In this document: one piece after another, positions 25,001 to 36,225 of the stretch
Layout of the letters: each line of letters begins with the position of its first letter
Numbering within the stretch: the first letter of the stretch is position 1
Source: Spirogloea muscicola
Lineage: Eukaryota; Streptophyta; Zygnematophyceae; Spirogloeales; Spirogloeaceae
Direction: 5' to 3'
Assembly (NCBI GenBank): GCA_009602725.1
Contig: WELB01000123.1
Location: 35,328 to 99,327 of the forward strand
Length of the DNA: 64,000 nucleotides
Notes under the pieces: generated by a model
Told to the model about the DNA's origin: nothing
What the model saw: the letters and a program-made list of their open reading frames with translations, nothing else
Databases searched by the model: none
Program-made: the position numbers and the translations under genes

Positions 25001-27514
25001 CCACAGGCATATGTTGCTGATACATGATACCCCTCAAAGCAGCAATGCTTGCGTTTACTGCATCCTAAGTCGCACATTGCACCTCTGCAAATGCTCTGCA
25101 ACAGCAACCCCTTACCATGTCAACTAGTGACGCGTCCAAGTCATGCTCAACATACACAGTCTTCAACTCGTCTGGAGGAGGAAAGCCATTAAGCTGCCCA
25201 TTGGCAATTGCTCGCATCAGGGTGGACTTGCCGGCTCCATTGGGTCCACACAAGCCATACCGCCGTCCGCGCTTCAGCCACAGCCTGTCAATTTTTGCCC
25301 AGTATCCCAGTACAGGACTTAGGGTTGCTCTCCTTAAGCAACAAATGACTTAGGTGCTTAAGTCAAGAGGTCTGCATATGTCGTAACAACAGCAGGCATG
25401 TGAGAGCGGAGTGTAATTGCACCTAGAATTGTTCAGCAGAATCTTGCCACCATAACCAAGTGAGAATTCGCAGTTGCACAAGTCTTCTCCCTCTTCATCT
25501 TCGTCTCCCCAATCATTGTCGACTGACTCTTTGCAAAAGAGCTGCTTGCACTTGGCCAAGAAGGTTTGGGTGAGGGCACCCGAATCCTCTGGTTTGAGAA
25601 GAAATGGGGCAATGTATGGAGAAACACATGGTGACCACTCTGCAGCAGTCGCAGAAAAGTGTAAGACTTGCAGTGACAGTCTGAGCTTGAAGCGTGAAAC
25701 TGTCAGAGCAAGCTGTTGATAAGTTGCCTGCTTATCAAGCACAGGTATGTTGCTGAAGAAAGTCCTCTAAAGTGTGAAAGCTTACCTTCAAGCTCCAAGA
25801 TATTGTTATCAATTAGACGGCAGCAAAGTCCACCTACAAATCTTAAAGTCGTTGCCAGAAGTGGGCTCTCATTCTCTCCTTGCCTGACTGCAGCAGCCAA
25901 TATCTCCTTCAAGCTACTGGTAATCAAGGAAACATCTCCCTTGGCATTCTGCGAATCGTCCACAAAGTGCTGCTCTCCGTTTCCAATGCTAACGAGCGTA
26001 GCGGCAGCCTTGCCAGCTGTTTGCCGACACTCTGGATCCGCCACCTCTTTGGCCAGCTTCTCCAAGCCTGGGATGAGGAGCGGCAAGAATGGTGCAGCAT
26101 CTGCGGGACTGTCTACCAGCTTAGCCATGTTCTCTATCACCACAGCTGTCTTTCTCTTGACAGCAGTAGCACGCTCCTTCAAACCTCTGACCAGCAAGGG
26201 CACCATAATTGAGAGGGTGGCAGCTGTCACGGGCTGGACAAAAGTGATGCCACTCAACGTGTGCACACAGTCGGGCACCTCGCCGGGCCTGGCTATGCAG
26301 GACACCAGTGATGGCACAAAGTCATTGATGTCGCTGTTGTTCACGTTCTTGGCGCAAGCAAGCATGGCTGTATAAGCAGTCTTCATGACCTGCTCTTTCC
26401 CGTCCACCATATGCTCAGAAACTTTGGGCACTATAGCTGGAAGGCTCTTCCCCACTTGCTTGGGAGCAGATTTTGCGAGGGCCCATAGTAGAATGAGGCT
26501 GCCTTGCTGCGCTAGCCACTTCTTCCGATTCTCCATTGCATAAAAAAGCACTGCCCATCCGTAACGAGAGAGAGTTGAGTAACCTATCTTCTCAAGCTAC
26601 ACCTAGGACGGTGTTAGAAAAGTTGACCTGAGCCCTCTTGAACATATGAGGCCCCAAGACTGACGACCTCTGCATGCTTCGTGGATGCTCTGTGCTTTGG
26701 GTTGAGAAGCCGATATACAGCAAACAGAGAAGTCTTCGCACTAGAATTTTCACACTATCAGCTCACCAGGGAGGACCATGGTGGCAGCATGAGGGCAAAC
26801 CATGTACATCAAAGCCTTGCCAGCCTTGTCTGCTTCCTTCCTCACAGAAGGGGCCTTGTCTGCAAAGGCATCCAAGATAGCGGGCAATAGCTCAAGGAGG
26901 TAAGGCTCGCAAGCGTGCTCCTTGTTCTCAGACAAGCTCTTAATGACGTGAAGGGCCCCAAGTCGACTCTCAGTAATCCCATCCATAGCTGCAGCCTGCA
27001 GCTTGCTGAATATCCCTGCCTCCTGCACATTTACAGATAAAGTGGGGTCATCAGACTACAGAGCTCAACCAAGCAACATAGGAGCCTCACTGCCATTCCT
27101 TGCCAAGCTCAACGCACGAAGGAACATGTAAAGCATAGGGTCAACCTCACGACATGGAAGGCATCATGCTGGTCTGCACGGCTTACTGCAACCAGCATGT
27201 CAGCCAACATCTGAAACGTCATCAAGAGGTACAGTCGTTCATTTGCTGGAGTGGAACTGCCCCTCAATACAACCGAGACAGCTGACTGCTGACTCGCTTT
27301 GCAGAGCTGACATGCTTGCTAGAAGCTTCACCTCCAAGGGAACAATCCCGCCAGCCTTGACCAGAGCCGCCAGCTCTCGTGCAGCCTTCTCGCTCTCGGC
27401 TGGCTGGACCGATGTCGTCGCGCGAAGCCAGGCATCGGCAACAGGCGTCATCTTGGGTAAAGGAGGAGGTTCTCCATTGCTCGAAGTGGCTGCAGCTGGG
27501 AGGTGAGGCGACAT
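22026..27514 (-). CDS. eEF3: Translation elongation factor 3 (eEF3), ABC-F ATPase, 14 exons
   Basis: Ribosome-associated ATPase that, in fungi, helps release tRNA from the E site. Exons (minus): 27514-27287, 27210-27187, 27022-26767, 26550-25786, 25639-25423, 25284-25116, 24933-24741, 24504-24314, 24139-23867, 23690-23541, 23359-23228, 23075-22859, 22594-22460 and 22246-22026. They total 3171 nt, 1056 residues, near the fungal length of about 1044. Order: HEAT-repeat N-terminus ([25 protein letters not shown]); ABC1 with [24 protein letters not shown] and [12 protein letters not shown]2 with GANGAGKST; a charged linker, the chromodomain-like insert region and [13 protein letters not shown]; then [31 protein letters not shown] and VISHNREFM; and a Lys/Ala-rich tail. 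The chosen ATG is the first in frame; an upstream GTG is not used. Exon 2 is only 24 nt and is the least certain. Confidence 0.94.
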
Positions 27515-28813
27515 GATTCCTGGCACTCTTCAGATTCCCTGCCAGACCACCGAACACAGGGTACAAACGTAGGTTAACAAATGAGCACAGAAACGGCAGG
27601 CGGCCAATATCTCAACTCCAGGCATCGACCTAACCCGGGTGACATCCGCAAGGCCAGTAGACCCTGCTGTGGGAGAACAGCGACCACCACACCGTGCTAT
27701 TTCAGTCCATGCTCTTGCACACAGGAAAGGCCTGTCACCGTTGCGAGCCACGTGAAGACAGCGAGGGATGCAGGACGATGCTGACAGTAACACAGCACGC
27801 AGGAAAGAGAGGAAGCGCATGGTACGACTGTTGGCTGGTGGTGGGTGGAGACAAAAGAGTGACGGATCTGAGTAAGTACAGAAGCACAGGCGATGGTGGT
27901 TGTTGTGGAGGACATGCGCATGTGTAGAGACTATGCGACCCACCTACAGCTACGAGCCTGCCCTTCGACACCCAAGGCCGCCACCACACCATCTTCTTGC
28001 ACGACCGGGACAAGCAGACCACCCTACTACCGCTGGGCCTAAGAGACGGGTATGCGCCAGGACGACCCCGGATGAAGCCCCCCAAAGGCTCCTGCCACCG
28101 AGTTGCCTTGCAAGCACACCCTGGCTTCTGCACATGGGGCTGTGGCGGCCAGGCCGGGGGGGGAGCAGGAGGCTGGTCACAGAGGCCCCAGGAGGGGGCT
28201 GCCGAGCGACGCACCAGGGGTGCAGGCGCCCCCCCGCTGGCGCTGTGCACGCTGCCGCGGCTGCCGGGGCTCTCGCTCTCGGCGGCGGCGGCGGCGGCGG
28301 CGGCAGCNCGCTGCGCCGTCCGGATGCGCCGCGTGGCGGGCGCCGGGCCCCGGCGCGTTACCGCGGCCCTGCTGGGGAGACCATCTCCCGCCGCCCCGGT
28401 AACCTTGCGGTAGGACACCACTGCCTAAACCCCGGGACTTGTGGACCCCCCGGCCCCCCCGTGTGGCCTGCCCAATGACCGCCTCCGCCGCCCACCTGAC
28501 CGCCCAGCTTCCGCGCCCAGGCGGGCGACACCCTCGCTTTGCTCTCTGTTTTGCCTGATCCCGCTAACCTTCTTTTTTCCAGATCTGCGCTCCTGCTCGG
28601 ACCCATCCTGGGCATCGGACCCACCCGTCCCCCTAGTCGACGCCCGCCCGTCACGGCCCTCCCAAATCCACAAGTCAGCCCACGCGCCCTCGCATTTCCC
28701 GCCCTCGACCTGCCCGCACCCCTGCCCAGATGCGAACTGCGGTACTGTAGCCCAGGCCGCCACTGCCACATTGCTCCTCAGACCTGGAGGGCGATGATTG
28801 TCCCTTCCGCTGC
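27515..28813. other. Intergenic, GC-rich, with assembly gap at 28308
   Basis: This stretch lies between the eEF3 start and the end of the next minus-strand gene and probably contains the eEF3 promoter. 28100-28420 is extremely GC-rich and has a CGG run ending in an N at 28308. Open frames on both strands here are composition shadows of Pro, Ala, Arg and Gly with no family motif. Confidence 0.5.
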
Positions 28814-31282
28814 CTACAGCAGGAACGGCACAAATTTCTTCCCGACCTTGTCTCGGTACTCAGTGTACGTCTTCTGGAAGTTGTCCACGAGCAACCTCTC
28901 CTCAATCGCCGTCCTCTGCTGGTAGTAGAGCAGGCAGGCCGTGATGAGGAAGACCAAGCTCAGGTAGCTGCACGCATCAGCAATGTCATCAGGCTAGCCC
29001 TCAGAAGCCCAGACTACACTCCTCAACTCTTAAACACATGAATGTCACTCCCTTCAGTTTCTCTCTTCAGTAGCTGCATAGAAGGTGGTGACATCCCGAA
29101 GCGGACCACACATCTGCCAAAGCATGCAGGTGACGTAGCCAGGTGCAGCTGTGCCTGCAGAAGAGGCTGCTGCTGATCATGTCAAGCATATGAGGAATGC
29201 ATGCAGGCAATTAAGCATGACCAGTGCTGATACGAACCTTCGCAAGGCTATGCAGAAGCCAGCAAAGAGCAGCATGTAGCTTGTGTATATTGGGTGCCTG
29301 ACCCACCGATATGGCCCGAACATGACAACAGCTCGTGGAACGACCAAGCGATCAAAATACTTGCCCAAATAATATGTCGCATTCCAGTGCAGATAGAAGG
29401 CAAACGAGAGGACCCCAAGAGCAAGGCCATTGGACCACCTCATTGTCTGCTCAAGATACAGCGCCTCCCTGGAAAGTCAACCACTAGCTGTTACTAATTG
29501 TTCTGCCTGACAAGGTATCTTTGCATGACCCCGGCAGGAAAACCATAGAGGACAAAGATGCTGTGCGTACCTTGCCGCGAACCAGTGACCAGCCACCACC
29601 GAGACTATGAAAGCAATCTGCGCCAGACGGCTGGAAGAACGTGAAGCGAGAAATCAGGAGGAATCTAAGACTTCATTAAAGGGTGATACACCTACTTCTT
29701 GCAAGGTGAAGCATGGGCTGCACAAGACTGCATCAAACTCTGGCTGCAGCAGAATTGAATACTGTCTGGCTGCTGACCCTCATACAAGCATGTCCACGAA
29801 GTGACGTGAAGCCATGGGCCGCTACTTGTGCCGGAGACCATGCCCAACCTGGGGGTTGTTTCCCACTGCTTGTCCTTTTCCCGCGGGGTCAAGTCGCCAT
29901 ACAATCTCTTCCGCACTACCGCACTGATGCAGAAAAACGCCACATAAAAGAAGAAGAGAAAGAGGGGCCAGCCATCTACGTAGCCCTGCACACATCATCA
30001 CGGGGTCTGAGTAGCCTGAGATGCAGGAAACTAACAACTAGAAGCATATGTATCAGCCAAGACAGGCAAGTCAGATACAATTACTGTTAGCACGAGGCTG
30101 CAGACTGATGCCATGACTGTGAACTAACAACAGCCACCAACCACTGACCAGTGCTGTCTAGCCAAGCACCAACATACCTGGAAGTGGCCGAGTGGAACAA
30201 GTATCAACCATGTCAACGCGCCCCCAAGGACGACCAGCTGCTCCCATGCCTTCGCACTCCTGTCCTTGGTTTTGGCGGCTAGCGCCAGGGTCCACATACC
30301 AAGTGCAATGGCAGTGGGCCAAGGCCAGATGACACAGAACCAGCTCATGTACATCCACAAGCTGGCATTGAAGATCGTTGCCTACAGGAGCAAACCGACG
30401 TAGCTGTGTCAGAGCAACTAGGCACCGACCCCTAAGTCTGGCCTAGTGGAACGACTGTAATAGCAAGTAAGGCAGGTGCCTGCCTCAGCAAAAAAATCTC
30501 GTGAACTACTCCAGCAAGTGGCATCCTCCCCTCAACCAGCCAGTCTCGTAGGAGATAGCATAGATAACACCTTGACAGTGCATCTATCCTTGTCTTGAGG
30601 CTGCAGTGATCAACTTTTCAGGCTTTGAAGCAGCCAAGGTCTCACCTGGGTAGCCCAAGTCAGCAGCCGAAGTGCCGCGAAGAAGAGCAATACCAGCACG
30701 GACCATTTCACAAGCCAGTAGGGCGTGACCCTTGCAAAGTCCACTGTGATGCCGCCAGGAAGCCGAAACCCTCCTGGTCGCGTGCTGCCACCTGCTCCAC
30801 TCATAGCATCTTCTGGCCCTGCTACACGAACCACAAATGCCAAGCGACAACTCCTCATGCGCGAGTGGAGGTGCGCTATTGCGCCAGAGTCGGATCTCTG
30901 TCGATGACCAACTTCCTATGCATAGAGCTGCAACATGGTGATGAAGCATACCAGCACTGTCGCTGACTGCAGCAGACCTCGCAACTCCTGCGCGCGCCCT
31001 CCTGCTCTCCTTGGACGTACAGGGTGGCCCACAGCCACTACCCGTGCAGCGTCCTTCTCTTGTCACCCAGCTGCTGGCAACTCTCCGCCCGCTCGGAATC
31101 CTGCAGTGGCGCCTCAGCCCACCGATGGCAACATGCTCCGAGCTTGCCAGTGAGCACTTCCCGTGGGGGCTCAGCCCGGCCCGAGCGCACGAGACAGATG
31201 CCGTAGCAACCGCGGCGCCCGCCGCGGCTGTGATCGCCATTTCAGCCGATGCAGAGCGAGCCAACCCAGCAGTATCGAGCAT
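28814..31282 (-). CDS. Integral membrane methyltransferase, ICMT/phospholipid methyltransferase type
   Basis: The C-terminal half resembles isoprenylcysteine carboxyl methyltransferases and relatives, which methylate a lipid-linked substrate with S-adenosylmethionine. Motifs: YRWVRHPIYTSYMLLFAGF (the RHPxY block), then EERLLVDNFQKTYTEYRDKV near the end (EER plus Y-x-x-Y). Exons (minus): 31282-30952, 30818-30646, 30381-30178, 29985-29839, 29617-29571, 29468-29238, about 29154-29107 or 29154-29112, and 28967-28814. The N-terminal 100 residues are rich in Ala, Ser and Arg (MAITAAAGAAVATAS near 31240) and could be a plastid transit peptide. At least five hydrophobic segments follow. The short seventh exon is unresolved: the frame that reads APGYVTCMLWQI looks most protein-like but breaks phase by one base, while the phase-consistent choice is less hydrophobic. 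The true substrate cannot be told. Confidence 0.75.
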
Positions 31283-31499
31283 GTCCTCCTCGGAGCTCGT
31301 TCAGCCGACAGCTGAGCGACGTCGGACTCCGCGACCTCCTGCAGGTGCTCCACCGCGGCGCGCGTGGCGTTGCGGCGCAAGCGGCGGAGCTGGGTGCGCA
31401 GCGTAAAAGCCTCATAGCAGGCTAGGCTGAGCTGCTGCTGAGGTTTATGCAGACACGGAGAGAGTTTCAAGATTATTGCGCCTATCCGGCCCTTTTCAG

Positions 31500-32288
31500 A
31501 CACTAGCTTTTGGCCTGTTCGAGCTTTGTGTTCTTTCAGGCTGGCCAATCATAGCCATTGCCCTTTCCTGGAAGACCTTTCATTAGTCTCAATGTGTGCA
31601 TTCCTTTTTTTGGGCTGGCCTCTCCTAGCCACCAGATATGTGGCCGCGCTTTCTCTCACAGCCCTCGCCCCCTTGGAAAAGTTTACTTCTTTGAGCTTCT
31701 TTGACACTTACCTCTCTCTTTCCGGCTTTCGTGGCGGCGCTCCAGCTCCCCAAGTTAGCTTGTCTTTCTTGTCAGATTTGTTTGTGCTCACCCGTGGGTA
31801 CTAATGTCATCTTAGGTACCTTAGATTAGGTCTCCGTATTATATAGCATTGTTTAGTCTGCACTCGACTCTGCCTGAACAATGTATTGGCTTGAATTGGC
31901 CTCCCTTTCAATTCATGCGCCCCGCGCGCCTTCCCCCCCTTTCCTTCTCTCACAGCCCTCCTTCTCTCACAGCCCTCGCGCTCTAAGTCAGGCCTCCGGC
32001 TTTCGTGGCGGCGCTCCAGCTCCCCAAGTTAGCTTGTCAGATTTGTTTGTGCTCACCCGTGGGTACTAATGTCATCTTAGGTACCTTAGATTAGGTCTCC
32101 GTATTATGTAGCATTGTTTAGTCTGCACTCGACTCTGCCTGAACAATGTATTGGCTTGAATTGGCCTCCCTTTCAATTCATGCGCCCCGCGCGCCTTCTC
32201 TCTTTCCTTCGGGACCCACTTCCAGGAGCCCAGCGCCTCTGACCTGAGGCTGCTTAGCAGAAGAAGAAGTGGCACTCCCAAAGGGGGC
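31500..32288 (+). repeat. Tandem LINE 3' ends with duplicated ORF terminus
   Basis: Two nearly identical blocks of roughly 200 bp lie at about 31726-31937 and 31996-32195. Each reads the LINE ORF end SDLFVLTRGY-stop (31772-31804 and 32037-32069), followed by the same 3' flank (ggtaccttagattaggtctc, then cctgaacaatgtattggctt). A hairpin remnant (gggctggcctctcctagcc) is at about 31612. The blocks point the same way and are separated by a short run of cacagccct copies, so unequal exchange or adjacent insertion is likely. Confidence 0.7.
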
Positions 32289-32303
32289 AAGGGCTGCGAA
32301 AAG

Positions 32304-32436
32304 AAGAAGGGCCCGCCCATTGAGAATATGGGCTGGAACAGCCAGCCCAAAAAAGAATGAACAGAGTACAAGAAGAGGGGGGGGGAAGCCAGGCGAAGCC
32401 CTAAGGCGAAGCAGCAGAAATGACAAGCACACTGCT
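32304..32436 (-). mobile_element. 5'-truncated LINE 3' end with 15-bp target duplication
   Basis: A 133-bp copy is flanked by aagggctgcgaaaag on both sides (32289-32303 and 32437-32451), a clear target-site duplication. Read on the minus strand it ends in the hairpin gggctggctgttccagccc and then tctcaatgggcgggccc. This is good evidence that the repeat is a retroposed unit with a fixed 3' end and a variable 5' end. Confidence 0.8.
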
Positions 32437-32669
32437 AAGGGCTGCGAAAAGCCCTTAGCAGGGGTTACTGAGTGATCCGTAGCTGCTTTGTTTCCCACTT
32501 CCAGGAGCCCAGCATCTCTGATCTGCGGCTGCTTAGCAGGGGTTACTGAGTGTCTCGTAGCAGCTTTGTTTCTGTTACTTAGCGCTTCCCCTGGCCCCCT
32601 TCTCGTACTCTGTTCATTCTNAACCCCCAGATTGGCGGCACCTTGCCTCCTCTCACGAGCCCCGCGCTC

Positions 32670-35310
32670 ATGGAGGTCCGTCCTCAAGCCCTTCTCATTG
32701 TGCTCCTCATGTGCCCTCATGTCAGGCATGTGGCACGGCAGCGGCTCCTAGAGATGTGTGCTGCTGCCCTTGCTTCTCAAGGGCAGCAGTACTGTTGTGC
32801 TGTCCGGACTATATCAGATTCCTACCTTCCCTGCTCTGGGGCCCCTCCACTTCATGCCTGACCATCCGACTTCTGGCCGAGCTTACCTACTCTGCCTTCC
32901 TGCACTCTTACACAGACCAGCAAGCTGGACAGCGCCATATTGCTTATATATGTTGATGAGTCATATGTCGTCGTTGATCAAGTGCAGGTGGTGCTCGTTG
33001 GCAATTCCTTTGTGGGTACTATTCCGACATTGATGACACAGCTCAGATACACAACAATTGTCAGCCTCGCCAACAACCAGCTCACCGGCAACGTGCCCGC
33101 CACCATTGGAAACCTCACACGACTTGTCCAGGCAGGCGCACATGCTCTGATGCTCTCTTGCTCCTCTGTCCTCCATTTGGTGCTCAGGCATTACGACTGC
33201 ATGTGAGATTTGTGAGTAGCCCACAACCACGATGTTGGTTGTGTGTGGCTCTTACTCTCATCTCTGCAACGCTGACAGTCTTTCTGTGCTCCTACCTAGA
33301 CAATGTACTGATCCTCTGCCGCCTGCTCGTCCACAGCTTGACCTGTCGTCCAACAGACTGACCGGCTTCATAAGCAACTCCCAAGTATTTTTCCTGCCGC
33401 AGCTGCAGGTGTGTTTCTCATTTTGCAAGCCAAAAGTTCCTGCTGCTACTGCCTCGTCTTCAACATCCAATCACTGCAGGATTGGTCGACCCCCATTGTG
33501 CCGCAAAGCCCGCACCTGTCTCATAATTGACGATAGTCTCCAATGCACCCTGCACATGCTGTTGATGTGTGGTCAGAGCAGAAAAAATCCCTATCGCTTT
33601 CGATATTGATCCTTGACTCCAACCCTACCACGCCTGCATCAAAGTTGCAGCTGCATCCCAGTTGTCACAAGACCTCCACGTCTGCACCAGCCTTGACATT
33701 GTGTACCCTACTTGCTAGATTGTGCCTCATGTGCTGCAAGACCAGCTGTGAGATCAGGTGCATGGCCAGCTAGGCCTACGTCAATACAACTGTGGCACGC
33801 GTTCATGTCATGTACGAATTGCAGTTTCTGAATTACACGGGCAACAGACTGTCGGGCAAGCCACCGCCAGCGGCCACCGTGCCCGTCATCCTCGGCGAGG
33901 ACTGCTCCAAAGGCCGCTGTACTCCAGTCCTCAGCGGCTCCATCACCCTTCCCCCTGCTCGTAAGTTGCCTAGTACTTGAGCTCACAAGTTCACCCATAC
34001 AGCTTTGCAATCTGCATTCCAAAGAGGCAAAAGCATGGCTCATGATGGCGTGGAGCTTGAAGAGGTGTACGGCACATGGTAGGGCCATATGCAGGCATGT
34101 GGCTTTCCTGTCTACTTGGTGTTGTGGGAATTACCATATCAACTTCTCTGCTCGGAATAGGCCGTTGTCCTGTCCCAGTTCGATTGGATCTTTGACACAT
34201 ACTCCAAAGTAGAGAGTGGTGAAGACATAGTTTGAACATAACAAACTGCACTTCTTGTGACAGCACAACGGCCTTTGCCACCACTGGCTCCCGGCACACC
34301 GGCTCAACCACCGGCCCCACCTCTACTTGATCAGCGCACGCCGCTACTGGACCTCAAGGCAACGCTGGGCAACCCGACCTTCCTGGCCTCCTGGATCGAT
34401 GGGCTTGAGCCCTGCTCCGATCCAGTGTGGGCGGGCATCGTTTGCGACTATGTTGGCCGGGTCATCACTGTTGATATCAGCCGTGTTGCCAACGCACCCC
34501 TCCAAAATACCAGCCCGATAAAGGCAAGCCTTGGCCTTCTTATATACTTGCAGAAGCTGAGCTTGTTAAATGTAGCCTCCCGGGACCCTTCCGCCAAGCC
34601 TTGGGAATCTCAAGGACCTGCAAAAGCTGTAAGCCACTCAGATACCCACACCGCTGCCACTTACCCTCCACATCTCCCGCTGCCTGCAAACAGCTGTCAC
34701 TCCCTCGCCTCTCTTTGTTGTCCTCCTCCCTTGGACGTATGTCATTTTCCTTGCACCGCCTTCCGTCACCTGCATTTCTACTATGGCCTTTGCCATTGAA
34801 GTCCACACTGCATCAATGTCCAGGCTACTCTTCGGCCTCGGAAGTTTGTCACAAGCCCTCTCTTTTTGTCGCAGTGACTTGAGCAACAATATGCTCTCTG
34901 GGGCCATCCCCTTAGAGCTGGGGAACCTGACTGAACTCACGAACCTACAGCTACCCTTCAACAAGCTGAGTGGTGTCATCCCGGCAGTGCTAGGCGACCT
35001 TCCGCTTCTTGGCTATGTTGACCTCGGGAACAACAATCTCACCGGCAGCATTCCTGCCGAGCTGCTCATATCGCCCTCCTTGCGTTCAGTGCGCCTCAAT
35101 GACAATAAGCTCTTTGGCCCCGTCCCACGTATAGGAGCGCTTGGTTTTGGCCTCTTCGCCGCCAACAACTATCTCAATGCCTCAAATTCCTACTACTTTT
35201 ATTTTGCCCCGGAAAATCTTGCTAATAACTGTTTCGGGACGCACAACTATACGGGAAAACCCCCCCAACGATCGATGGCGGAGTGCAAGGCCTTTTATGC
35301 TGCATTATAA
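32670..35310 (+). CDS. Secreted leucine-rich-repeat protein (5' exons uncertain)
   Basis: Extracellular-type LRR protein with no kinase domain. Traced exons: 32988-33131, 33337-33408, 33825-33960, 34264-34523, 34576-34628 and 34875-35310 (stop), 1101 nt in phase. LRRs read NSFVGTIP, NNQLTGNVPATIGNL, SNRLTGFI and GNRLSGKPP. A Pro-rich linker (PPLAPGTPAQPPAPPLL) follows, then an LRRNT-like cap (LLDLKATLGNPTFLASW, with two Cys), then a second LRR block (GTLPPSLGNLKDLQKL, NNMLSGAIPLELGNL, NNNLTGSIP). Two introns seem to use GC donors (33132 and 34524; the second is only 52 bp). The start is open: an ATG at 32670 begins a signal-peptide-like stretch (ALLIVLLMC), but its link to exon 32988 was not resolved, and an assembly N lies just upstream at 32621. 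Confidence 0.78.
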
Positions 35311-35883
35311 GGGAGTGTGGCAGGCACTCTACATGTCTTGCCTGCCACTTGTAGCTCTCTAGCAGACTGCGCCACTTCTGATGGGTTGCGCCCAGCCGAT
35401 GTGGCTTTGCGAAGCCGCGCCTCGGCAAGCCTCTGAGCACAAATTGATTGGCTTCTTCTGACCATAGATGCTCTTTATGTAACACCACTTCTTTTATGTT
35501 TTTATGTTTTTTTGTAATTCTTGGGTTTCACAAGGTGGGCGTCATAGGACCCCCACCTTCTTGTCACATGGACCAGATTCTGACCTAGGATATGTGAAGT
35601 ACTTGACTATTGATGGGGCCAGGATGATAGGCAGAAAGGTGCAGGGTAGCAATTAGATGCCCATGAAAATACTGCTTCAAGATGTGGGTCCGTAAGAGTA
35701 GGGTTCAGCTAGCGCTCAGGCTGGGGCTATCCGCTCGCATGAGGGTAGAGGGATGTGGTGGGTGGGAATGTGTCGTGCGTCTTTATGTTGAGGCTTAGAT
35801 TGTAGTTATTATGGGCGAGCCTTCTTCTTCTCCAAAGGGCAATTAGGCGGTCTGGTCCTGCTTGGGTCCGGACGTAGGGGTTT

Positions 35884-36008
35884 CTGCTGCTTCGCCTTAG
35901 GGCTTCGCCTGGCTTCCCCCCCCCCTCTTCTTGTACTCTGTTCATTCTTTTTTGGGCTGGCTGTTCCAGCCCATATTCTCAATGGGCGAGCCCTTCTTCT
36001 TTAGGAGC
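35884..36008 (+). mobile_element. LINE 3' end flanked by a 10-bp inverted pair
   Basis: Almost identical to 17821-17940: tgctgcttcgccttagggct through gggctggctgttccagccc and atgggcgagccc. Unlike other copies, the flanks gtaggggttt (35874-35883) and aaacccctac (36009-36018) are reverse complements of each other, not a direct repeat. Confidence 0.65.
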
Positions 36009-36128
36009 AAACCCCTACACCGTGAAGCACCCGCGCATCAGCTCGCAGCGAAAGTCTTGCCCTGTGGCGCCGCCGTCAGGCGGCGTCTCCACCTCCCGGG
36101 CACCCGCCCCGCAGGTAGCCCACCAAGG

Positions 36129-36225
36129 CGCTTCTTAGCGCTTCCTCTGGCCTCCTTCTCGTACTTTGTTCATTCTTTTTGGCCTGGCTTTTCCAGCCCC
36201 TATCCTCAATGGGCGAGCCCTTCTT
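36129..36225 (+). mobile_element. LINE 3' end with 8-bp target duplication, inserted in an LTR remnant
   Basis: A 97-bp copy is flanked by caccaagg on both sides (36121-36128 and 36226-36233). It begins at cgcttcttagcgcttcc and ends at gggcgagcccttctt. The flanking DNA on both sides resembles one LTR family, so the LINE end inserted into an older LTR fragment. Confidence 0.75.

Noticed and set aside
27524-27526. GTG upstream of eEF3 as start codon
   Set aside because: An ATG four codons downstream (27514) is in frame and is the normal choice in a nuclear gene.
28100-28420. Ala/Pro/Arg-rich open frames on both strands around the N at 28308
   Set aside because: Composition shadows of a CGG-rich tract next to a gap, with no motif on either strand.
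31171-31548. Minus-strand ORF starting MASLKEHKARTGQ upstream of the methyltransferase
   Set aside because: It overlaps the first methyltransferase exon in another frame and shows no domain; it is likely 5' UTR and repeat DNA.
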